Assembly: GCF_000003605.2 (NCBI RefSeq)
Contig: NW_003139318.1
Span: 431,206 to 473,360 of the forward strand
Length of the DNA stretch: 42,155 nucleotides
Source of the DNA: Saccoglossus kowalevskii
Taxonomy: Eukaryota > Hemichordata > Enteropneusta > Harrimaniidae
Direction of reading: 5' to 3'
How positions within the stretch are numbered: position 1 is the first letter of the stretch; each line of letters opens with the position of its first letter. Position numbers and translations under genes: made by a program. Below the pieces are notes generated by a model. The model had not been told where the DNA came from. It searched no databases and saw only the letters and a program-made list of their open reading frames with translations. Below are positions 12,881 to 24,100 of the stretch, piece after piece.

Positions 12881-15800
12881 TATGGTTGGTTTTCATTGGA
12901 TAACTGTCAGGGAATGTCTGTGAAGAACAAACCCTGGGACTACTAGTAGCAGGTTTCTGAATCTGATTTTTTTGACAGTTCTCAAATCTCGGGTGTATTA
13001 TCAACTATCAGGTGAATTCCGATTCAGAATGTATTTTTTTTTAGTTAAAAAACACTCAGTGGGAGTATTACTCTTTATGGGAACTAGCCCTTGTGCTGTA
13101 TGAATGCCACACTTCCTTGCAGAGTCTTCGAGCTTATGACCTGACCTAGGGAGCCACAGAAAACCGTAACAAGTGGGACGTTCTCTGACGACTACCTAGC
13201 TTAGTGATAAAAGACCCATAGTCCTTACGAAGGAGAATGTATAGGTGCATTTTCTTTATTTTAGGAAACATATTTAAATATATTGGAAGTCAATTATTCT
13301 TTGTCTTAAAATATATATACAAGGATAGATACATTTTTAAACTGACATTCCTTTTTTAGCATATTATTACTGTGTATTTTAAAATGACGTTTCAATAGTA
13401 ATAGTTTCTTAAGGAAGCTGATACCGTTGTTAATCGTTTTGATTAATGCAGTGATATGCATAAACACAATCATAAACAATTCCACGCCTTGATCCTGCAT
13501 TGGAGAAGATTTCATCAACGATCTACTCAGGCTTGCTAGTATATACAATGTTGTACAATTTGTATAGTTAATCACAGATACACTCGATTATTCAAGTGTA
13601 ACAGCCACACTTGTGGTATATTGTATATATTACGATTAATATCGACTATTAACTCTAAAGATATGACATATTAGTATGTATAAACGAGAAAAAGTACGCA
13701 TGAATGGAATCTGGGCAACAGTGTGAAACATAGAGGATCATGAACGAAGAGTGGGAATAGCGCCACCAACGTTATTCAAGAAGTGTTTGGTTTTCGTTAT
13801 TAGAACTCAGGAAACTCCATGAATGTTTTAAGAGTGCAAACTGAAAGCAGAATCCAGAAAACAAATATTGCTATGTTTTACTCAGAGCTAATAAAGTATA
13901 AGGTTTTCGGAAAAGCTCCTAAAACATGTTTTAAGATTATAAATAAAGCAATGGCGGTCATTTTGTCAATTTTCCAAACATAGTTGTCCCCTTTCCATAT
14001 CCTGAATTGTTGCGCAAACATGAAGATAACAAATAGCCGGACACTATATATCCATAGTGATTTGAAATCGTCACTTTATATGTCGGAACACTAACCATAG
14101 ATGATTTGATATGACAACATCAGTCAAATTTCCAAGCAGGTTCACTTACTTCCCCATCAATTTGCAAATCCTTGCGCGTTATTTTTTATCAGCTTACGGA
14201 CAACTTGTATGGAATCCTGATAATATGTAATGAATGTTTATTAGTCTTTTCGTAACTATTTGAGCTTTTAAATATGGGATTCAATATGAAAACAACGTCG
14301 GTCAAATTTCCAAACGAATTCGCTATATTCCCCACAATTTTAGCACAACTTTGCGCGCTCTTTTTAACAGATTACGGAAAGTTTTTTTTTGACGTTGTAG
14401 TAGCTAATTTTTACTGACATTTCGTAACAACATTAAAACTTTATATTCAAGACTATTTTCGCGACTTTTTAATCTTTCAACTATGTGATACAATATGAAA
14501 ATAACATAGGTCACATTTTCAAACAACGCGATCTATCCCATCACTTGTCACATCTTTGCTCACTGTTTTCAAAAGTTTACGGCTAGATTAAGTTGAATGC
14601 AGGAGCCGATTTATTTCTGACATTTCGTAACAACGTTAAAACATTTCAAATTCAACAACATTTTATTGACATTACGAAAAAACACATTATAAATTGAGAT
14701 GACTCGTATGAATGCGTGTGACACAATTCCACAAAAACAACTAGATATGTTGGTTGGTTGTACAGTTGGTGTCGCATACAATTACTAGTCACGCTCAACG
14801 CAGTTTAAAATTGCCATGGCAGTCGGTTTGACGTATTTCGAATTGGAGCCATTAATGGTAAAAGGTGTTTTGAATTTTGTATAAAAGTTGAATGATTCAA
14901 AAGTTGGCCTATGACCCGCACATGCTCGTGCAGCAGTCCACTAATGTAATGAGCGATTGGGGGGCTTTTAGTCACTTTTCAAGTTTTCAACTCTGTGATT
15001 TGATATGACAATAGCATCGGTCAAATTAGCTAGCAGCTTTGCCAACTTCCCTATCACTTTGCACAACTTTGCTCACTGGTTTGTAACAGGTTACAGACAG
15101 CTCGTATGGCAAACTGATAATATGCAATGAACGTTTAATGAGTCGAAACTTTTTTGAGTTTTCAACTACGTGATTCAATATGAAAACAACGTCGGTAACA
15201 TTTCCAAACAACTTCACTATCATCTCCATTATTTGTCCAAAATATTAACGACATCACAGTTACGAGAATCAGATCTTAAATAGACCATTTTCCGTTCACT
15301 GCAAGAATCACGCGTTATGCGTGAAATCGAACGTAAAAACAGGACAAACAAAGGTCATAGCGTCGTAGTCGCGTCAAACATCGCGTGGGATTCGACAAAC
15401 GCGAAAGTATTTCGGAGACATTTCCATGCTTAATAATGTGCTGTCCATATTTGATGATAGGCAATTTCGATTAAGTAAGGGTATTCGGAAGCAATATTCC
15501 TCTGTCGAAGATCGGCCGGACAATGTAAGCTACGAAATAAAGAAATTCTAGTTCAAAATCAATTCGTTCGATTTTTGCGGCAGACGTTCGACGCGCGTCT
15601 TTCATGCATATCGCGAGATCTCGCAATTGTACGGAAAATCACCTATTGACATTTGCTATTTACATGTGTGTAACGAAATTCAACAATAAAATAATACGCT
15701 TATTGGTTTGTTCGATTTGTCTGCCATGCAAGTACTAGACACACTCAAGACAGTTTAACATTCAAATGGCAGAGCATGTCCACGGAGACTAGATATCATT

Positions 15801-17912
15801 ACCATACATACCAGAACACTGTGATTTGATATCAGCATTTTATATTGTGGAACACTATCGTGAACATAAATAAGATCAATTTATATAACATCTATGACCC
15901 GTTTTACAAACCATGTTATAAGTATGCTTTCTCGTTTGATGATTTCTAATTGCCACACAAAATAAATAAAATGTTTACAATGGGATTTGTGCCAAATTGC
16001 TTAAAATTATTTACGAGACTACGATTGTTTAACTTTGCTTGCCCCAGGCAAACTCCTTTCCCAGTACACATCTGAACTTCACCAACCTGTTGTATTGTGT
16101 GTATGTGGTGTACGGAAGGACACAATGCGTCCTCGCAACACAATACAGCGTAATAAAACACATCTTATACGTAAAGATAATGACGTGGTCGTTTGAGGTC
16201 ATCGCCTGACATTCTCTAAAAAAGTCTAGTCAAAAAATAGTACATTTAGTTATTTTACAATTAGATTTATTGGAATAATGTTTGCTAGTAAATCTTAATA
16301 TTCTCGGTACCGCGACCTTCATCCAAGTAAAGCTCGTTCATATAGAGACAAGCGCGCAATCGAAGCGAAGCTTGGCAATGTCACGGTTCCTCCTGTACGC
16401 AGAGTTGGGGAATAAAGAGGCGGCTGATTTGATTTTCTCTTAATTATTCGGGTGACCCAGAAAAAAAAAAAAATAAAAAAATAAGTAACTATAAGGAGAG
16501 TTTTTTATTTGAGTTGAAGTTTATTGTGAGTGATTGGTACTTGTTATCATAATGCTGGCGGTGGTAAGATGATCAACATGGGATTAAACCTGAGGCACCC
16601 CGTAACACGACACACCTGTTTGGTGACTGTGTTCTTGTGAAAGCTGTTTGGTCACACATTTGCCGCAAAACCCATTATCTTTGGAGATCACATCTATTCC
16701 GATCTCTTAAAAAGACGGTGATCACCGCACAACCTGCTTTTGAATTTCCTGTACATATAAACAAAAAAAAGTATTTGCCTGCATTGCGCGTGTCTGATGG
16801 CCTCCATTTCAAACACGACGCAACGTAGACACCAATGCTCTTTAACATTATTTTGAAACATGTTTACCACAACACAATTATTATAAACAATGTATATTTC
16901 GTACTTTATTTCAGTCAAATGTATTAATAATATCTGAACGTTGTAATACCGTGCGAATCTTTTTTACAAACGTCTCGGAAAAAATGAGAACCATGACGGC
17001 AGGCATGCTTGTTAAATCTATACCAGTGTGTCCAAGTTCTACCTACATGAACTGTGTACGCACGTCGTTGAACTTCGTCTTTTGTTTTATTTCATTATCT
17101 GTTTAAAAAATAATCTTGACAATAATACGTTATATAAATACAAAGAAAATTGGAACTTGCAATGGTGACCTAAACTTTCCGTTGGTTGTCATGGTTCCCC
17201 ACTGCTAAGAAAGGAATCATGTTCTCATTACACAGTATCGGACGAATCCTTTACCTGTACACATACTTGATGACAGAAACCTGTACAGCCCGATTACAGG
17301 CCGCATTCTCTGCGTTGTACCCATGGCAACATGACGGCATAGAGACCCATTTAACCAATGCCGTTACTTTCAAATAGAACACAATAAAGGGCGATTGGTC
17401 CAGTGACTTGACTTTGTTCACCTGTTTATTGTTTCGCTGCTAGGACGAGATGAGCTGCCGTAATGTTTTATGTCAACGTCCAAATCAGTGAGGCCACTGT
17501 GGCGTCACAATACGTGTTGTCCATACTGTATTGTCGGCGTATAATTATTCGATTTTTCGCGCGAGAGGTTACGAGTACCTCGTAATTTAAAAGTGGCTAA
17601 CATATGGGAATTCTTAATTAATCGGACTAGTAGGCAGCGTCGAATTGTGGTCACTATATGATGAGCGATTATATATAAGAAGTTAAAGATAGGTCTGCTG
17701 GACGAGCCTTGAAAGGTTTGAAAAAGAATCGCTCTTTGTTCATACTATATAAGTGATTGTTCACGCAGTTGCAAAATCGAACTGACGCCGCAAGAAAGCG
17801 TTGAAGAGCAAGGTACTTCGGAGTTAAGTTCGGGTTCAACCAAGCGGAAAACGACGAATCTGCGACCAGCAACAATTTAAAACACTTCAGCAAAGAGAAG
17901 TCTTATATAACT
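12881..17912. other. intergenic stretch between the cGAS-like and Cbl-like genes
   Basis: I find no convincing exon. The main structure is the degenerate tandem array at about 14090-15240. CpG-containing segments occur near 15290-15640. The 5' untranslated region and promoter of the Cbl-like gene presumably lie in 17400-17912, but I see no clear motif. Confidence 0.5.
14090..15240. repeat. degenerate tandem array, unit about 177 bp
   Basis: A recurring string of the form GTGATT(T/C)(G/A)ATATGA(A/C)AA, then a GTCAAATTTCCAA-like segment and then ACTTTGCGC or ACTTTGCTC, recurs at about 14101, 14278, 14487, 14996 and 15173. Two intervals are 177 bp and one about 210 bp. The middle 500-bp interval contains unrelated or more decayed sequence. 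Single related strings occur at about 14052 and 15820. This looks like an old satellite or a tandemly repeated internal part of a transposon. Confidence 0.75.
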
Positions 17913-18114
17913 ATGCCTAATATAGAAACCATGTCAGAGAAACTGCGCCAAGTCGCAAGGATTTACCTGAAAATACTCCACTCCTTTTACAGCTTGTACA
18001 AAATGTTAAAAATACAGTTGCCAGCGAAGAGCATCCGCTTGGAGTCCAGCATGTCGCATTTGGGAATTTTCTTCGAGAATTTAAACGCGGTTCCAGATCT
18101 GCAGCTGACTCCCG
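17913..18114 (+). CDS. Cbl-like gene exon 1 (start, first helices)
   Basis: Starts at the ATG of MPNIETMSEKL and ends at CCCG|GTGAGT in phase 1. A second in-frame ATG six codons on (MSEKLRQVARIYLKI) is an alternative start. The peptide is amphipathic and helical with no signal peptide, so the product is cytosolic. Confidence 0.75.
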
Positions 18115-21100
18115 GTGAGTGCAATTAACAGTGGCATACTATTTAATTTTTTTGTTATGTTCATTGCATCGCTGAATGATTTATACCTTATCCCTCTCAA
18201 TATAGCAATAATTGATGCCCTGTGCCAATTTTACGATGCGGTGTACTTCGGACCAGTTTTAGTGGCCTTAGGATGCACGACACAAAGACGGCTATAAAAC
18301 CCTATTGTTTGAAATAGGACAAACATATATGAAGGATTAAGTTCATTGTTCCCGGTGGTCTATCGTAATCACCGAATTGTGTATGTATATGCATATTTAT
18401 CGACGCAAAATATTTCTACAGTCCACTGACAATAAATAAAATATTTTTTAAAAAAATAGGTTGTTTTTTCAACGTAATTCTGTATTCCAATGTAAAGTTG
18501 TTTGTATTCGTCTTTTGTTAGAGTTGATAAGACTGAAGTACCAGTACTCATTCGAGCACGTGATTTGCTGACTGGCTGCCTATTATAGTGTGCAGTAGAT
18601 CATAGATCACTGTCAATTTTGATCGGTTGATATAATGACTTGTTCATATAAACCACATTTGTAATGTGCAACTAGAAGGTGAATAGTGTATGGTCGTGTT
18701 TATGATTCCTAGCCTAGTGATATGCAATGTGGTATATAATGATATATATGTCGGTTATATATAAATATATATTTGGAAATGGTCAAAATGAGAATAAAGT
18801 ATTTACACGTGGCCTAGAATCACGGACACGACCGTTTTTACCATGCACACCGATGGTGCTTGTAGAGTAATAAATACATTATTAACTATTGACATATAAT
18901 TAAGCATTTTACATTTAAACGAGAAACGACCTTCTTGTGGACAGCATTATAAGTGAATCGGACACTACTTGTCAGCTTCATAAAACACTTGAATTTTGAC
19001 CAACTTATCTACGCATGCGTAGTAAATTCCAATCGGTATGTGAATTTACTACGCTGCTAGGTTGGAATATTTTCCAGCGGTGTTTGTGAAATTAAAACAA
19101 TATTTATTGTTTTCGACTGTGTTTCCTTTAGGTGTGTACATCAACTACATCATGTACACAACCAAGTTTTTACTAATATATTGGCCACTTATTTGACTGA
19201 ACTGTCCAGTGTTTGATTCTAGTTCTATTTTATAGATATTGAAAATAAACTACGGGAGCTAAGAGTGCGGTTGGAGGAAATCGGACGGCTGATATTTGCC
19301 GTTGGAATGAATGACAGCAGTATGGTCGGTGATATAATGACGGGTCAACGGGTGGCATTGGAAGAAAAAGCAAAAGAGTTCGCAGTTCTACGCAAAGTGA
19401 GTTAAGAATGGGAACCTATTTGATTACCTGTATAAACCATAGAGTTGTTTTCTAAGGTCTATGTATAAACACACTTTGTCAAAATCAAAACTAGTTAAAA
19501 ATAGGCGAATTACATGGTGGCAAATATAGTATTATATTGTCGAACGTACGTAATTATGTCGAGACAGTTCTTTTGTTGTTATTATCATGCCAAAGACAGT
19601 GTTTTGTTTAGTTTAGTTTAGTTTAGTTTTGTTTTGTCTAATATGTTATGAATCAATCTAGATCAATGGATGATTTAACCATTTCTAGTAATAGACGAAT
19701 AGTTTAAAACACTAATACAACATGGGCAAAGTTAAAAAGTTCGAATGGACATATGCAATAAAACATTGTTTGGATGAAATATCATGATCACAATAAATAC
19801 CGAACACACACTAAATGTAAATAAACCACCACGTCATCGTGCGTTCGACTCGATATAAGATAAGTAACTTTGAACCTCGGCACAGCAATTCATGTTTAAC
19901 TTTGTTTTAACGGACGAGAAAAAAAATATTAAATACATGTAATACACCCAGGTCTGCATAAATTGGTGAGTGTCACAGTGCATACGACGTCGGCTACACG
20001 CTAACTTAAAATATAGTATCATGGGATACATGGGCTGATGGATATATATATATATGATGGCGTCAAATCCGTAAAGCTCTGGTTCGCATACTTATTATAG
20101 TACGCCTTTTCGCTGTTCGTTTTTTCCAGAATTTTTTTAACGCGGCTGCCAGAAGAACCATCAATCCAGCAGCGCAACAACTCATCAAGAACGAAGATGG
20201 TACGTATCAAGTGTTCATATGACGTCATAATGTCACAATTATCCAGTAATAAAACACGGAAGTAAAAAAAAAACGAAAGTAAAATTATACTAAAACAATG
20301 ATGGCGCTCATTTTGTTCGGTCATTGTGTTTGCCGTTGCTAATCATGAGGTTATACATGAGTCTTAAACGCCATGCCCAACAATTTCATTATGTGGACAC
20401 AATTGTAAATGTGCTTGTTTGTTTGTATTTCTCAGCTCAGATAATATGGGAGGAGTGTTTCGGGAGCAGTAGACAGGTGGGTTCCTTGTTATTTGTGTTG
20501 TATCTTATACGACCGTATCGTAATTTCTCGCAAGAATCATTGCGACACCTACGTTATCTTCACGTAGCTGTGCCGCACAATAACTGCCAGACTTGGTGGG
20601 TAATATGCGTGACGAAGGGGGTCGATTGTGTGACTTCATCCGGGAAACAAAATTCCTAGAACGTTGTTATGGTTTATTGGAAAAGAAAGAAAGTTATTTT
20701 CAGACTTTTTTAAAGGGTTCGAAATACCTTATTAAAAAAAAAAAAAACTGGTGTATAATTTTCCCTAGTACTTATGTGGATAAGTAAATCAATACCGCCA
20801 AGTTTTAAAGTGGGGCGGGGATTTTTAGTCTGAAATGTTCGCCCAGGTTCCCTAGTACAAATAAATCCACTGAGCTGTGGAACTAATGTAAAAATGTTGC
20901 CAACCATTTTATTATTGTGGTCAAAGTTTTTATTTTACACCCAACAAATTAGTAACATGTAAAAGTCTCTGATGAATAATTGATATGCCTAGTTATGATA
21001 TTTTTCATCGTGCATATTTATTTAAAAGGCAACGTTTTTTTTTCTTCAAAAAAATGAAACGCGTGCTTAATTTCGCCACTCATCCATCAAATCATACTGT

Positions 21101-24100
21101 TTCTTTAACACTCTGACCAGTTCGTAAATAAATCAAATTTTGAACGATATTGCTTACACCGCGTCATTTTATAATCAATGATCAGACCTAAGTTAACCGC
21201 GCTTTAAAATTTCAGACAAATAGCACAATGTATGATCTTGCTTCCATTATTTTCTTTTTTGTTATTTTAATATTGAAGTTTAAAAAGAATAAAAATTGTG
21301 GATTCAAATTGGATAAGGTATTATTATATAAATACAGGTGCAACTTACAGCATTCTACAGTAAAATCAAAGAAATCCTAGGAAAAGAACCACCGTGTACC
21401 ATGGATGACTTGAGACCTTTCTTTGGAAGTAAGTAGATGATGTAATAATAAACATATATGCATTACAGATCACCTAAATGAGACAATGGATTCAGTATCC
21501 ATATTCCATTAAGTAACGGCAGTTGTCACCATAGCAAGACTCACACTACCTCCCTTATTTAAAAGATAGTTAGTCGATATTCGGTTGCCTATGCTGAAAT
21601 GCTGCGGCATTCGTAACACTCGTCACCGTGACGTACGCCTCGTGCCATTGTATGTAAATAAGGAGGCGGAAAGACCTGCATTGTTTATTTCACGATAACC
21701 CGGCTTTCGCCATTTATACACCTTCCATATTTTATTTTATTGAAAAAAACACCCACAAATAAACAAAAGACTGTATGCCACCGTGGCACGATTTTTAGTC
21801 TACATTAAAAATAAAAAAATGCAAAATATTAGGAGAAAAAAATAATCAACAATTGTAGAATACAAATTGTTCATTGAATGGAAAGTGCGTCCGCTGAAAT
21901 ATATTCACCAACCGATACCAGATGTTTGGTGTTCGTTTCTTTAGGTGATATGGTTGACTTGAAAAGTTTCAACGTGTTCGTCAATATCGGGAACGCCAAC
22001 CACGTGTACGCCCTCAACGACCAAATACTCGTCGGTCATGGTAAATCGGTGACGAGTTTCCTGTCATTACAACGTCGACTGGGTCATTTACATACTCCGC
22101 TACTACGTCACAGGGATGCACAGCGAACTGAACAAAAGACGAGCAGGAAGAAACCATCAACGGAGGTAACTACTACTATAGCGTCGGCTTCGAACTGGAA
22201 TCCTCAACCACAGACAGATCGATGGTCGTGGATTCGGTCGAAAGTCACACGCTGGATTAACCAGGTAATATAATATATATATGAAAAAATATGTGGAAAA
22301 TATTGGCAACAAATGTTTACAAGACATTGCAAGCATTACCGAATAGAAACTGTGTACATACCTTATATACATTGTATCTCGTATTGCTAGGGCCGTAACG
22401 CTATAGGAACTGCTCCCTCACATCGTGGCCCAGCGCTCTCGGCTTTCATCAATCAAAACAAAATGCGCCATTCTAAACTACGTCGTGTGTTTGAGGTCAC
22501 ACCGTGGTAAAATTGTAATTACATCTATTATATGATAATTATTTTTTTTTTGTCTTTTATAAAAAAAAAAATTTATTCATATATTTTCCCAAAAAAGTAC
22601 ATTACTTCAAAATAATCTTACATGTCAAAAAGATATACAAAAAGATAATTAACAACATAAAATGAAGCAATATATGATAATTATATGATAAAACCTTTAT
22701 GGACCGTGACTGGATACGTGACCGTGACTTTTGCCCATCTTCACACAGCATTGAAAATAATTTATCCATCGCCTGCAGTTTTCATTTTTTGTCTAACATT
22801 TTTGTTTACATTCATTAGTGCAATTATAAAATATGAAATCTGCAATGATCGTGTACTAGTATGTTACGTATATATGTATATATTGCGTCGACTTTACGTC
22901 ATTTCTGTGTCAGTACAGACACATTATACGAGTGTCAGTATCTGTCCCGCGCTTAAATCCCATAGACGTAACATAATTGTCAATTTAGTGCTAGAGCTAA
23001 CAAAATGTTCATACTCTTTGAAGTCCTGACAAAGTCGGTGATGTCTTCTTTCACAAAATAAACTTACTTGTTTACTTTACTTGTTTATTTCAAATATTTT
23101 AATCAAAACCAGTAAACAATGTGAAATTGTTTCAATTTGGTTCATATTGGAAAAGGAATTGTGGAAAATACATTAAAACGTTGCACACATATTTTCGTCT
23201 CAGTGCATTTATTTTGCGCCCTCTGTGTCCAATTAAACAAATTTTTTAAACATGTTTTATTTTGTTTTTCAACAGACAACCGAATTGAGCAAGTAAGTAG
23301 TATATGTGTTTGTTATTGTTTTATTACAGTACTTTTATGATGATTTAGATTTGATTAAAATATCTTTCAGCGTCATATTTCAACCTTATTCTTGGTTAGT
23401 ATGTTTGCAAAATTTTCTGTATCATGAAGGCAGCTAGTCATTTGAAAATATATGACGAATATAGTATAATTTCAGTTATTTAATAATCGATTTGAATGTT
23501 ACACTTAGTTTTCCGGTGAGGGCGCACTAACTATCGCCGATCATTTTTGGCTAAGTAGAACAATATGAAATATACAATGTGTGGCTCTGTGGTACGCGAC
23601 ATGTTTGATTACGTCATCAACATGTAGACAGCATTTGTCAGCATTCATACGTGACCAGCCAAATCACTTTCTAATAAATAGGTACGTATTTAGCTTATTT
23701 AACTGATTATGACATAATTTTCTGCGAAAGAGGGTGGGAAAAATGACGGAATTGACGACGTACTTCGACATATATAACGCGTGACACTGAAACCCACAGA
23801 TTAGAATATGTTTTCAGCATACATGCTGTCTTACATTCATCCGAATTTGTACAAATTTCACACTGCAGGTATTTCTACGGACGTTGTGACAGACAGGACG
23901 TAGACGCTGGTCTCCATAACGACACACCCGGGACGTTTCTAGTTCGGTTTGGAGACAGACCTCACGAAACCAACCAACTATGTGTATCCTTTGTGCACGT
24001 CATGCCGTACAAACAGGACAACAGTTGGAAGGAATGGTTCATGCGAAAACACGTGCCAGTACATCAGATGATACACTATGGATGTGAGTTATTTTGTTGT

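Noticed and set aside
20324-20659. 111-codon frame across Cbl-like exon 4
   Set aside because: It covers the 41-nt exon by chance; the exon phase and splice signals explain the only conserved part.
22685-23029. Hydrophobic 114-codon frame in an intron
   Set aside because: AT-rich intronic sequence often gives hydrophobic frames; no splice or family support.
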